A DNA stretch of 64,000 bases. It comes from J084 sp964471405 (GTDB taxonomy: Bacteria > Pseudomonadota > Alphaproteobacteria > Sphingomonadales > Rhodothalassiaceae). Every line of letters starts with the position of its first letter. Within the stretch, counting starts at the first letter, position 1. Under the pieces are notes generated by a model. That model saw only the letters and a list, made by a program, of their open reading frames with translations, did not search any database and had not been told where the DNA came from. Shown piece by piece: positions 25,217-34,175 of this stretch. Position numbers and translations under genes: made by a program. The stretch covers positions 5,485 through 69,484 of the forward strand of contig CAYYGH010000005.1 of NCBI GenBank assembly GCA_964471405.1. Reading direction: 5' to 3'.

Positions 25217-26623
25217 AGCGGCAGACGTCGGCAGCAGCGGCTCCAGAAAGCGCATCAGGCTTTCTTCTTCTGCCGGCAGGCGGATGATCCGCTCCGCTCC
25301 TGTCATCGCATCGGCGAGCACGGGGGGCATGACCGGCTCGCATCCAATGGCCCGGGCAATGGCATCGGGAAATTTCGCCGGATGTGCGGTGGCAACCAGC
25401 ACATCGATGACATCGTCTCTCGCCCCCACATGCATCCGGGCGGCATGACCTACCGCCGTATGAGGACAAAGCAGACGATCGGTGCGGTCATGGACCATGC
25501 GGATCGTGGCGAGCGTCGTGTCGTCATCCACGGCAATCGCCGTCAGATCCAGGGGAAAGGCCACACCCGGCCGGACCGGCAGACGCACCTGTCCCTCGGC
25601 CGCAAAACGCGCCATGATGGTCGCAGTCTCATCCGGATCGGCCAGCACAAGGGCAAGCAGCCGCTCGAAATTGCTGGGGATCTGAATGTCCATGGCGGGG
25701 CTCAACGTGGGAATCACCTCTGCCTGCCGCAATTCACCGGCATGCAGGGCCCGCACCAGGGCATCATTGCTGTTGGTGGCCAGCACCAGCCCGGCAATCG
25801 GCGCCCCCATGCGCCAGGCGAGGATGGCCGCGAAGGCATTGCCGAAATTGCCGCTGGGAATCACGAAGCGCAGCTGCCGGCCGGTCTGACGGGCAAGTCG
25901 CCGTGCCGTCCACTGATAGTAGACGCTCTGAAACAGAATTCGGCCCCAGTTGATGGAATTGACGGCAAGCACCGGCACACCGTCTGCCGCCAGACGCCGA
26001 AGCGCCGTCTTGGCAAGACGCTGGGCATCATCGAAACTGCCGGTGATCGCAATGCAGTGGACGTTGGCGGCGGTCAGGGTCGTCATCTGGCGGCGCTGCA
26101 CCGACGAGATGCGCCCTTCCGGAAACAGCATGACGGCGGTCACGCCGGGAATGCCGGCAAATGCCGCCAGCGCGGCCGAGCCGGTATCACCGCTCGTCGC
26201 CCCGATGACCAGCCGCGGATTTCCGCGGCCCAGCCCCAGGATGTCACGGGCAAGCTGAGCCAGCGGCTGGAGCCCATAGTCCTTGAAGGAAAGTGTCGGG
26301 CCGTGAAAGAGCTCGAGCAGCCAGAAGTTCCGGTCCAGCTCGGCAAGAGGAGCCACCATCGGATGGCGGAAACGGGCAAGCGCCCGGTCGGCAAATGCCG
26401 GGTCCCTCTTCAGGCGCGCAGCCCCGTCCGGAGGCAGAAAGCGGGCCGCAACCGCAACCAGGGCATCCCGATAGCCGCCCATGGCGATGGCTTTGCCCTC
26501 TTCAGGATCCAGAACCGGCCAGTCCGCCGGCAGATAGAGCCCACCGTCGGGGGCCAGCGCGCCAAGCAGGACATCCTCAGCCCCGGCTTCCAGATTGCTG
26601 CTGCGCGTACTCACATAACGCAT
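25211..26623 (-). CDS. thrC: threonine synthase
   Basis: 470 residues from the ATG at 26623 (MRYVSTRSS, the usual start of this family); an upstream GTG at 26641 is less likely. The PLP lysine is in GPTLSFKDYGLQPLAQ (about K114), the phosphate loop is IGATSGDTGSAALAAF, and NSINWGRILFQ and VIPSGNFGNAFA are further ThrC signatures. It converts O-phosphohomoserine to threonine. It follows thrB by 50 bases on the same strand, so the two probably form an operon. Confidence 0.95.
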   Translation of the reverse strand: MRYVSTRSSNLEAGAEDVLLGALAPDGGLYLPADWPVLDPEEGKAIAMGGYRDALVAVAARFLPPDGAARLKRDPAFADRALARFRHPMVAPLAELDRNFWLLELFHGPTLSFKDYGLQPLAQLARDILGLGRGNPRLVIGATSGDTGSAALAAFAGIPGVTAVMLFPEGRISSVQRRQMTTLTAANVHCIAITGSFDDAQRLAKTALRRLAADGVPVLAVNSINWGRILFQSVYYQWTARRLARQTGRQLRFVIPSGNFGNAFAAILAWRMGAPIAGLVLATNSNDALVRALHAGELRQAEVIPTLSPAMDIQIPSNFERLLALVLADPDETATIMARFAAEGQVRLPVRPGVAFPLDLTAIAVDDDTTLATIRMVHDRTDRLLCPHTAVGHAARMHVGARDDVIDVLVATAHPAKFPDAIARAIGCEPVMPPVLADAMTGAERIIRLPAEEESLMRFLEPLLPTSAAS

Positions 26624-26673
26624 TGCATGACCTTCATTCACCCATCCCTTGCGAATCCGTCCTGCCTGTCCGG

Positions 26674-27654
26674 CTATCCTCTCGCCAGATCTCCCAGATC
26701 CGGCGATGCGCGAAAATGGGCAAGGCGGGCGGCGAATTCGGCCGGATCCTTCGGCGTAAGGATCGCATTGCCGACCGGATGCAGGGCATCATACAGGCGG
26801 GTCAGCGTGAATCGCAGGGCTGCTCCCACCGCCAGGGTCCCCAGCACGCGCCGCTCGCTCTCATGCAACCGCCGTTCGCTATCATAGCCCCGTATCAGGG
26901 CCTCGGCGCGAGCTTCCTGGAACCGATTGTCGGCATCAAAGCACCAGGCGGTCAGCATGATTGCCAGGTCATAGGCCCACCAGTCGGTGCAGGCGAAGTA
27001 GAAATCGAAAATGCCGCTTACCTGATGGTTGAGAAAGAACATGTTGTCCGGAAACAGATCCGCATGAATGGCACCGGCCGGCAATGCTGCGCCCGCTGCC
27101 GGCCAGCTCTCCTGGAGAACGGCCAGCGCCTCCTGGCAGCCGGCCAGCACGGCATGATGGGGATGCGCACAGCTGTCTACCCGCCTCCGGCAGGCCTGAA
27201 AAAGGCTGCTCCACTCGCCCGGGCCATAGGGATTTTCGCGCACCATCGCAAAGGAGGCCCCCGCCCGGTGCAGACGCGCAAGCGCCGCACCGGCCGCCGC
27301 ACAGGCTGATGGATCAGGGTCGGCTTCAGCCCGGCCGGCCAGCATGCGCACAATGACAGCCGGACGGCCAGCCAGCCGCCGGATGATCCGGCCGCTGACA
27401 TCGGCCACGGGCTCGGCCACCGGTGCCCCGGCTTCGGCCAGATGCCGCATCAGGCCGAAAATGAAGGGCAGTGCCCTTTCCTCGGTGCGCCGCTCAATGA
27501 GCGTGAGGATGAAGCGACCGGCCGTGGTGACAAGACGGTAGTTCGTGTTCTCGGTGCCCTCCCGGATGCCGCTGACGGAAATCAGGCGACCAAGCGCATA
27601 GCCGGCCAGAAATTCCGCCACCTCTTCCCGTGTCACATGGGTGAAGACTGCCAC
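26674..27654 (-). CDS. thrB: homoserine kinase (APH/ThrB type)
   Basis: About 326 residues, belonging to the aminoglycoside-phosphotransferase-fold homoserine kinases common in alpha- and gammaproteobacteria, not the GHMP type. It starts MAVFTHVTREEVAEFL, has the glycine-loop region GTENTNYRL, the catalytic loop AIHADLFPDNMFF and the metal-binding GIFDFYFACTDWWAYDLA. It phosphorylates homoserine for ThrC downstream. A GTG at 27654 is nine bases after AAGG; the ATG at 27663 is the alternative start. It is divergent from leuC. Confidence 0.92.
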   Translation of the reverse strand: MAVFTHVTREEVAEFLAGYALGRLISVSGIREGTENTNYRLVTTAGRFILTLIERRTEERALPFIFGLMRHLAEAGAPVAEPVADVSGRIIRRLAGRPAVIVRMLAGRAEADPDPSACAAAGAALARLHRAGASFAMVRENPYGPGEWSSLFQACRRRVDSCAHPHHAVLAGCQEALAVLQESWPAAGAALPAGAIHADLFPDNMFFLNHQVSGIFDFYFACTDWWAYDLAIMLTAWCFDADNRFQEARAEALIRGYDSERRLHESERRVLGTLAVGAALRFTLTRLYDALHPVGNAILTPKDPAEFAARLAHFRASPDLGDLARG

Positions 27655-27753
27655 CGCACCCATCCTTCACATGCGATCCACCATCCTTGCCGCCTCGCAC
27701 CAGGCGAAGATCCTTGCGCGTGCCGGCATTTTCATGTTGCACTGCGCCAAGCA

Positions 27754-27864
27754 ATGCGCAAGATTGTTTTCTCCCTTGGCTGGATTTTCATCCTGGCCGG
27801 CGTTGCTGGTCCGTTTCGGTCAGCTGTCCGCATTCCGGCAGCCATGCCGGACACGGAAGCGTGA
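27754..27864 (+). CDS. possible 36-residue hydrophobic peptide upstream of leuC
   Basis: The frame reads MRKIVFSLGWIFILAGVAG, then PFRSAVRIPAAMPDTEA: a basic head, a hydrophobic helix and a short tail, like a small membrane or secreted peptide. It lies in the thrB-leuC divergent gap on the leuC strand. There is no clear ribosome site, and its leucine content is not that of an attenuator leader. It is a weak candidate. Confidence 0.25.
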   Translation: MRKIVFSLGWIFILAGVAGPFRSAVRIPAAMPDTEA

Positions 27865-27896
27865 TCTCGCAATGATGAAGGAACCATCGAGGAGCC

Positions 27897-29321
27897 ATGA
27901 CTGCTCTGTCCTCACCCCGGACGATGTATGACAAGATCTGGGAAGCCCATGTCGTTGCCGATCTCGGTGATGGCACGGCGCTGGTGTATATCGACCGCCA
28001 GCTTTTGCATGAAGTTACAAGTCCTCAGGCCTTCGAAGCCCTGCGCGCGGCGGGTCGCCGTCCCTGGCGGGTGGAGGCGTCGCTGGCGGTGCCCGATCAC
28101 AATGTGCCCACCACACCGGATCGTGCGCGAATCGCCGACCCGCTCTCCCGCCAGCAGCTGGAGCATCTCGCACGCAACTGCCAGGAATTCGGCATTCCCT
28201 ATATTCCGATCACGGATCCCCGTCAGGGCATCGTCCATGTCATCGGCCCGGAACAGGGGCTGACCCAGCCGGGCATGACACTGGTCTGCGGGGACAGCCA
28301 TACCGCAACCCATGGGGCCTTTGGCGCCCTGGCCTTCGGCATCGGCACCTCCGAGATCGCGCATGTGCTGGCCACCCAGACTCTGATCCTGAAGAAGGCC
28401 CGGAACATGCGCGTCACCTTCACGGGCAGGCCTGCTCCCGGTGTGACGCCCAAGGACATGGTGCTGCATCTGATTGGTGTCATCGGCACGGCGGGTGGCA
28501 CCGGGCATGTCATCGAGTTTGCGGGCGAGGCCGTGCGCGCTCTTACCATGGAAGGGCGCATGACCTTGTGCAACATGGCCATCGAGGCCGGCGCCCGCGC
28601 CGGGCTGGTTGCCCCGGACGAGACGACCTTTGCCTATCTGGAAGGCCGACCCCTCAGCCCCAAGGGAGCCCTTTGGGAGCGCGCCGTCAGCGCCTGGCGG
28701 CGCCTTGCCAGTGACGAGGGAGCGGTTTTCGATCGGGAAGTGGAAATTGCGGCGGCCGATATCGTCCCGCAGGTCACCTGGGGCACTTCGCCCGAGCAGG
28801 TCGCCCCCGTCACCGGACGGATTCCGGACCCGGCGACATTCCCCACCGCCGCCCAGCGGGAGGCTGCGGAGGCCGCTCTCGCCTACATGGATCTCAAACC
28901 CGGCACGCCCATCGAGGAAATCACGATCGACCGCGTATTCATCGGCTCCTGCACCAATGCCCGGATCGAGGACCTGCGGGCTGCCGCCGCCATCCTCAAG
29001 GGACGGCGGATTGCGGACAACCTGCGCGAGGTGATGGTGGTGCCGGGCTCGGGGCTCGTCAAGCGGCAGGCCGAGGCCGAGGGACTGGATCGCATCTTCA
29101 TTGATGCCGGCTGCAGCTGGCGCGAGCCGGGATGCTCGGCCTGCCTTGGCATGAATCCGGACAAGGTGCCGCCCGGTGAACGCTGCGCCTCAACATCCAA
29201 TCGCAATTTCGTGGGGCGCCAGGGGCCGGGAGCGCGCACGCATCTGATGTCACCGGCGATGGCGGCGGCCGCCGCCGTCACGGGACGGATTACGGACGTC
29301 CGGCGCCTTCAGGCATCCTGA
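27897..29321 (+). CDS. leuC: 3-isopropylmalate dehydratase large subunit
   Basis: 474 residues, aconitase-superfamily enzyme of leucine synthesis that isomerises 2- to 3-isopropylmalate with LeuD. Characteristic segments are CGDSHTATHGAFGALAFGIG, the cluster cysteine in FIGSCTNARIEDL, and the CSWREPGCSACLGMNPD pair that completes the [4Fe-4S] ligands. The start ATG is preceded by GAGGAGCC. leuD follows after 24 bases. Confidence 0.96.
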   Translation: MTALSSPRTMYDKIWEAHVVADLGDGTALVYIDRQLLHEVTSPQAFEALRAAGRRPWRVEASLAVPDHNVPTTPDRARIADPLSRQQLEHLARNCQEFGIPYIPITDPRQGIVHVIGPEQGLTQPGMTLVCGDSHTATHGAFGALAFGIGTSEIAHVLATQTLILKKARNMRVTFTGRPAPGVTPKDMVLHLIGVIGTAGGTGHVIEFAGEAVRALTMEGRMTLCNMAIEAGARAGLVAPDETTFAYLEGRPLSPKGALWERAVSAWRRLASDEGAVFDREVEIAAADIVPQVTWGTSPEQVAPVTGRIPDPATFPTAAQREAAEAALAYMDLKPGTPIEEITIDRVFIGSCTNARIEDLRAAAAILKGRRIADNLREVMVVPGSGLVKRQAEAEGLDRIFIDAGCSWREPGCSACLGMNPDKVPPGERCASTSNRNFVGRQGPGARTHLMSPAMAAAAAVTGRITDVRRLQAS

Positions 29322-29345
29322 TGAACAACTCGCCAGATCGGGAGA

Positions 29346-30017
29346 ATGGCCAGCATGCAGCCTTTCCATCGCGTCACCTCCATCCCCATCCCGCTGCTGC
29401 GGGACAATATCGACACTGACATCATCATGCCGGCACGGCATCTGAAGACCGTGACGCGCTCCGGTCTCGGCCGGCATGTCTTCGAAAACTGGCGCACGCA
29501 TCCGGACGGTTCACCGGACCCGGCCTTTCCGCTCAATGATTCGCGCTATGCGAATGCCACGATCCTTGTGGCGGGGCGCAATTTCGGCTGTGGATCAAGC
29601 CGCGAGCATGCGGTCTGGGGGCTGGTGGATTTCGGCATCCGGGCCGTGATTGCGGAAAGCTTTGCCGACATCTTTGCTTCCAATGCGGTCAAAAACGGAT
29701 TGCTGACCGTGGAATTGCCGCGGGCGGCTCTGACACGCATCGCGGCGGAGGGCGAGGCGGGACGAGCGGTGACCGTGGACCTTGAGGCCTGCTGCGTCAC
29801 CCTTGCCGATGGACAGGCATATTCCTTCGCCATCGATCCGTTCCGGCGGCGCTGCCTGCTTGAAGGGCTTGATGAGGTGGCGCTCACTCTCGCGCGCCAC
29901 GCCGAGGCGATTCGCGCTTTCGAGAAGCGCCAGCGGGTCTCGGCCCCCTGGCTGTGGGAGACGCCAACCACGGGAATCGCCAGGCAGACCGGGGACTCCA
30001 AGACATCCGTCTCATGA
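29346..30017 (+). CDS. leuD: 3-isopropylmalate dehydratase small subunit
   Basis: 223 residues, the swivelling subunit that completes the LeuC active site. Landmarks are LLRDNIDTDIIMPARHLKTV near the N-terminus and GRNFGCGSSREHAVWGLVDF. Starts at 29346 or 29355 are both possible; GGGAGA precedes both. The C-terminal tail (about 20 residues after EKRQRVS) is somewhat longer than usual. Confidence 0.95.
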   Translation: MASMQPFHRVTSIPIPLLRDNIDTDIIMPARHLKTVTRSGLGRHVFENWRTHPDGSPDPAFPLNDSRYANATILVAGRNFGCGSSREHAVWGLVDFGIRAVIAESFADIFASNAVKNGLLTVELPRAALTRIAAEGEAGRAVTVDLEACCVTLADGQAYSFAIDPFRRRCLLEGLDEVALTLARHAEAIRAFEKRQRVSAPWLWETPTTGIARQTGDSKTSVS

Positions 30018-30109
30018 CTTTACGCTTCCTTAAGGCAAGTCGGCGCAAAGTCGTGGGGCGGCCCAGCCGCAATAGTTTGAAGTAAAAAGCCGAATCGACG
30101 CGGGGTGTG

Positions 30110-30595
30110 ATGATGGCAGGCGCCGGCGGCCTTCCACGACTGGCCTTCGAGCAGGCTCTCGAATCGCTGGAGACGCGCCTGACGGATCTTGAAAGCCGCC
30201 GGGCGCCCCGGCGCTTTCGCTTGCGCTGGCGTGAGCGGGAGATCTTCGGCACCCTCCACCGGCGGGATGAGCACGAATCGCTGCTCGTGCTTGAATCCTG
30301 TCTCGGCACCCTGCCCTATTCGGCTGAAGGGCCGGCCCTGCGCCGCCAGGCGCTTGCGCTGCTGGCCGAAGCCCGCACCGTGGCCGGCTGGAAGCTCGCC
30401 ATGGACCCGCATGGCCGCTGGACCATAGAAAGCCGCACCCGCATTCCCCATCCGCCGAGCTTCGATGCCTTCATTGCCGAACTGGCGGTCCTCCTGCTCG
30501 AATTCGATCTCCGCCTTGGCGATCTCGTCGCCGTGCTGCACCCTTGCCCGAATCCCGTCCGGACGTCTGCAGCCGGAAGGGAGGCGGCGGCGTGA
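30110..30595 (+). CDS. uncharacterised protein downstream of leuCD
   Basis: 161 residues, probably cytoplasmic, with no signal or membrane helix. It starts with a helical segment (LPRLAFEQALESLETRLTDL) rich in Glu and Leu, followed by an arginine-rich strand region (RRFRLRWREREIFGTLHRR). A compact alpha/beta part ends in FIAELAVLLLEFDLRLGDL. The ATG cluster at 30110/30113 follows a GTG at 30107. I do not recognise a family. It is on the leu strand but 92 bases after leuD, so its link with leucine synthesis is unclear. Confidence 0.6.
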   Translation: MMAGAGGLPRLAFEQALESLETRLTDLESRRAPRRFRLRWREREIFGTLHRRDEHESLLVLESCLGTLPYSAEGPALRRQALALLAEARTVAGWKLAMDPHGRWTIESRTRIPHPPSFDAFIAELAVLLLEFDLRLGDLVAVLHPCPNPVRTSAAGREAAA

Positions 30596-31022
30596 GCGGT
30601 CACCCTTCGCCTATCTCTTTCCTGCCCGCACCGTCTTTCTCTCTTGCGGCCATGTGAAGAAGCATCTCCGCACCGGACACACGGCGCTTCTCCGGCCCCT
30701 TCTCCCACGACCTCCTTCGGCAGATGCCACAAGCGGGCATGGCCATTCCCACCATGGCAGATGAACCGCTTGCGGAAATCCGGATGCGGCCGAATCTTCC
30801 CCCACCATCTGCGTCCTGCACGTCTCACCCCAAAACCGGTGCGTGCAGGAGCGGGAAGGACAGAGAAAGCAGCCTGAGACAATCCCGAAATACCGAGGGG
30901 ATACGGGCCTTGGCCGCCTCTGCGCGCCGGGCTGCGAAAAACGCCCCACTCGGGCCGGCAGGACACGGCCACGGAGCCCCCCATCTGCGGGAAGTCCTTC
31001 AGCTGGCCGCAAGCCTCAGCCG
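30596..31022. other. 427-base gap between convergent genes, with an inverted repeat
   Basis: No frame here has convincing protein features. The only structure seen is an 8-bp inverted repeat, CCTGCACG at 30815-30822 and CGTGCAGG at 30842-30849, separated by 19 bases. It could be part of a terminator for either neighbour. Confidence 0.4.
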
Positions 31023-33368
31023 TCAGACCGCCGGTTCAGGCGCGGCCGGCTTGCCGTTGCCCTGTTTGCTGTCCTTGGCGCCGGCGATGTCGAAGGCGAT
31101 CTTGTCGTCCTCGACACGGATCACGATCTGGCCTCCATCCTTCAGGCGCCCAAAGAGCAGCTCATCGGCCAGCGGCTTCTTGATGCGCTCCTGAATGAGG
31201 CGGGCGAGCGGACGAGCACCATAGAGCCGGTCGTAGCCGCGCTCGGCCAGCCAGCGCTTGGCGGCCTCGTCGATGGTAATCGTGACGTGCCGCTCGGCAA
31301 GCTGCAGCTCGAGTTCCAGGATGAACTTCTCGACCACCCGTTCGACGATGTCCAGAGAGAGATAGTCGAACGGGATCACGGCATCGAGACGATTGCGGAA
31401 CTCCGGCGTAAACAGCCGCTTGATGGCTTCGTCGTCCGCACCCTCGCGGGTCTCGCGCCCGAAGCCGATGGCGCTTTTTGACAGCTCGGCAGCACCCGCA
31501 TTTGTCGTCATGATCAGGATGACGTTGCGGAAATCGATCTTCTTGCCGTTGTGATCGGTGAGCTGGCCCGCATCCATCACCTGCAGGAGCAGGTTGAAGA
31601 GATCGGGATGCGCCTTCTCGATCTCGTCCAGGAGCAGCACGGAGTGCGGATGCTGGTCGATGGCATCGGTGAGCAGCCCGCCCTGATCGAAGCCGACATA
31701 GCCGGGCGGGGCACCGATCAGCCGCGAAACGGTATGCCGCTCCATGTATTCGGACATGTCGAAGCGGATCAGCTCCACCCCCAGCAGCCGCGCAAGCTGG
31801 CGAGCGACTTCCGTCTTGCCCACGCCCGTCGGGCCCGAGAAGAGATAGCAGCCGATCGGCTTGTTCGGCTCACGCAATCCTGCGCGTGACAGCTTGATGC
31901 TGGCCGCAAGCGCCTCAATCGCCCGATCCTGGCCGAAGACGACACGCTTCAAGTCGCTTTCAAGATTGGCGAGCACGCGCACGTCGTCCTTCGTCACGGA
32001 TTTCGGCGGGATGCGGGCGATCTTGGCGATCACCGCCTCGATGTCCTTCACGCCGACCACCTTCTTGCGGCGCGAAGGCGGCAGCAGCATCTGGGCGGCT
32101 CCCGTCTCGTCAAGCACATCGATCGCCTTGTCGGGCAATTTGCGATCGGTGATGTAGCGGGCCGACAGCTCCACCGCCGCGCGGATCGCATCCTGCGTGT
32201 AGCGAACCTTGTGATGCTTCTCCAGATAGGGCTTCAAGCCCTTCATGATCTTGATCGCATCCTCGATGGAAGGCTCGTTGATGTCGATCTTCTGGAAACG
32301 GCGCAACAGCGCCCGATCCTTCTCGAAATGGCCACGAAACTCCTTGTATGTGGTCGAGCCGATGCAGCGGATCGCACCCGAGGCCAGCGCCGGCTTGAGA
32401 AGATTGGACGCATCCATCGCCCCGCCAGAGGTGGCACCCGCACCGATGACGGTGTGGATCTCGTCAATGAAGAGAATGGCGCCGTCGAATTCCTCAAGCT
32501 CCTGGACGACCGCTTTCAGCCGTTCCTCGAAATCCCCGCGATAGCGGGTACCGGCAAGCAGGGCGCCCATGTCGAGAGCGAAGATGGTGGCGTTTTTGAG
32601 GACATCCGGCACGTCGCCCTCAACAATCTTGCGGGCGAGGCCTTCCGCAATCGCGGTCTTGCCCACGCCGGGATCGCCCACGAGCAGCGGATTGTTCTTC
32701 GAGCGCCGGCACAGGATCTGGATCGTGCGTTCAACCTCCAGCTGGCGGCCGATGAGAGGATCAATGCGTCCCTCGCGCGCCTTTTCGTTCAGATTGACGC
32801 AGTAGGTCTCAAGCGCGCTCTCGCCCGACTTGCTCTTGGAGGACGAGCTGCCGCCACTGCCCGAGCGCTGGGGCTGGTCGCCGCCCTGCTCGGCCCCGCG
32901 CACGGCCCGGCGCTCGGAATGCTGGGGGGATTTCGCGATGCCATGCGAGATGTAGCTGACCGCATCAAGACGCGTCATGTCCTGCTGCTGGAGGAAGTAG
33001 ACGGCGTGGCTTTCGCGCTCGGAAAACAGCGCCACCAGGACATTCGCTCCCGTCAGCTCGTCACGCCCCGAGCTCTGGACATGAAGAATCGCCCGCTGGA
33101 TCACCCGCTGAAAGCCGGCAGTGGGTGTGGCCTCCACCACCCCTTCTTCGACACGAATGCTCTCCAGCTCGTTGTCCAGATAATCCTCAAGATTGCGGCG
33201 CAGGAGGTTGCAGTCCACATTGCAGGCCTTCAGGACAGCCGAGGCGTCCGGGTCATCGATAAGGCTGAGCAGCAGATGCTCGAGCGTGGCATACTCATGG
33301 CGGCGCTTGCTCGCCTCGGCCAAGGCCCGATGCAGGGTTTGCTCCAGATGACTCGAAAAGCTCGGCAC
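31023..33368 (-). CDS. clpA: ATP-dependent Clp protease ATP-binding subunit ClpA
   Basis: 781-residue double-AAA+ unfoldase for ClpP. It has the N-terminal repeat domain (LEQTLHRALAEASKRRHEYA), first Walker A GDPGVGKTAIAEG and Walker B ILFIDEIHTVIGAG, a shorter middle region than ClpB, then second Walker A GPTGVGKTEVARQ and Walker B VLLLDEIEKAHPDLF. An IGF-type ClpP-binding loop is present (KSAIGFGRE). A Gly/Ser/Lys linker (about residues 145-175) is expanded. It follows clpS by 99 bases on the same strand, the standard arrangement for N-end-rule degradation. Confidence 0.96.
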   Translation of the reverse strand: MPSFSSHLEQTLHRALAEASKRRHEYATLEHLLLSLIDDPDASAVLKACNVDCNLLRRNLEDYLDNELESIRVEEGVVEATPTAGFQRVIQRAILHVQSSGRDELTGANVLVALFSERESHAVYFLQQQDMTRLDAVSYISHGIAKSPQHSERRAVRGAEQGGDQPQRSGSGGSSSSKSKSGESALETYCVNLNEKAREGRIDPLIGRQLEVERTIQILCRRSKNNPLLVGDPGVGKTAIAEGLARKIVEGDVPDVLKNATIFALDMGALLAGTRYRGDFEERLKAVVQELEEFDGAILFIDEIHTVIGAGATSGGAMDASNLLKPALASGAIRCIGSTTYKEFRGHFEKDRALLRRFQKIDINEPSIEDAIKIMKGLKPYLEKHHKVRYTQDAIRAAVELSARYITDRKLPDKAIDVLDETGAAQMLLPPSRRKKVVGVKDIEAVIAKIARIPPKSVTKDDVRVLANLESDLKRVVFGQDRAIEALAASIKLSRAGLREPNKPIGCYLFSGPTGVGKTEVARQLARLLGVELIRFDMSEYMERHTVSRLIGAPPGYVGFDQGGLLTDAIDQHPHSVLLLDEIEKAHPDLFNLLLQVMDAGQLTDHNGKKIDFRNVILIMTTNAGAAELSKSAIGFGRETREGADDEAIKRLFTPEFRNRLDAVIPFDYLSLDIVERVVEKFILELELQLAERHVTITIDEAAKRWLAERGYDRLYGARPLARLIQERIKKPLADELLFGRLKDGGQIVIRVEDDKIAFDIAGAKDSKQGNGKPAAPEPAV

Positions 33369-33448
33369 GATTCCTGTTCCTTCCTACCCGTGACACGCAA
33401 CAACTATGCTTATCCTACCTCCCATCTGTAAAGATATTGTTTCTTTCT

Positions 33449-33464
33449 CGCCCTCACAAGGGCG
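33449..33464 (-). repeat. hairpin in the clpS-clpA gap
   Basis: CGCCCT-CACA-AGGGCG is a perfect 6-bp stem three bases past the clpS stop. The downstream side on the transcribed strand is A-rich, so it is more likely a mild attenuator or RNA-processing hairpin than a terminator. Confidence 0.35.
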
Positions 33465-33467
33465 CCT

Positions 33468-33842
33468 TCAAGCCTTTTCCAGCGTGCACTGCAGAGGGTG
33501 CTGGTGCTTGCGGGCATAATCGACCACCTGGTGGACCTTCGTCTCGGCCACCTCGTATGGGAAAACGCCGCACACCCCCACTCCCTTCCGGTGGACATGC
33601 AGCATCACGCGCACGGCCTCCGCATGGTCCATCCGGAAGAAGCGCTTCAGGACATGGACCACGAATTCCATGGGGGTGTAATCATCGTTCAGCATCAGCA
33701 CCTTGTACATGGACGGCTTCTTGGTCTTGGGCTTGGGCTTCGTCAGAAGCCCGGTCACCGGCCCGCCGGCGCCGTCCTCTCCTTCATTCTCGCCATCCCC
33801 GGCCATGGTCACGATTGCGAGGGGACGGATCCCATCCACCAT
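33468..33842 (-). CDS. clpS: ClpS adaptor for ClpA
   Basis: 124 residues from the ATG at 33842; the open frame reaches 33878 and a later ATG at 33806 is possible. The core reads YKVLMLNDDYTPMEFVVHVL, then MDHAEAVRVMLHVHRKGVG and a C-terminal VFPYEVAETKVHQVVDYAR, the ClpS fold that binds N-degron residues. The first 40 or so residues are a disordered acidic/glycine tail. It hands N-end-rule substrates to ClpA, encoded directly downstream. Confidence 0.94.
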   Translation of the reverse strand: MVDGIRPLAIVTMAGDGENEGEDGAGGPVTGLLTKPKPKTKKPSMYKVLMLNDDYTPMEFVVHVLKRFFRMDHAEAVRVMLHVHRKGVGVCGVFPYEVAETKVHQVVDYARKHQHPLQCTLEKA

Positions 33843-34175
33843 GGTCCTGCGATCGCGTTCACTCCTCATCATTGCCACACATGCATCGCACGCTGTTGTC
33901 TGCCATCCGTCCTGCTTGCGGCGGGAACCTGCGCCCCACTCTCATGCCATAATCTTTATTAACGGCGGGATAATGGCAAGGGGTGACATCGGCACATCAC
34001 CTGCCGCTCTTCGGTCATTTTCTTGCGCCCGGTCCGGATGGGGACTGCCGCTTCATGGCGAGAAGGGCGCCTGCTCAACAGCTTAGGGTCAACGCCCCTC
34101 GTGCATCGAGCCCATCTTGGTTGCCTCATGTCGAAACGGGGCCGATGCGAGTGGCGCCCTGCCGATCAAGGCAGG
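33843..34175. other. 333-base region upstream of clpS, with hairpin after the phosphomannomutase gene
   Basis: The stretch around 33945-33980 is AT-rich and is the likely clpS-clpA promoter area, but no consensus pair is certain. At its right end CCTGCC-GATCAA-GGCAGG (34158-34175) forms a perfect 6-bp hairpin directly after the stop of the phosphomannomutase gene; it lacks a T-run. Confidence 0.4.
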
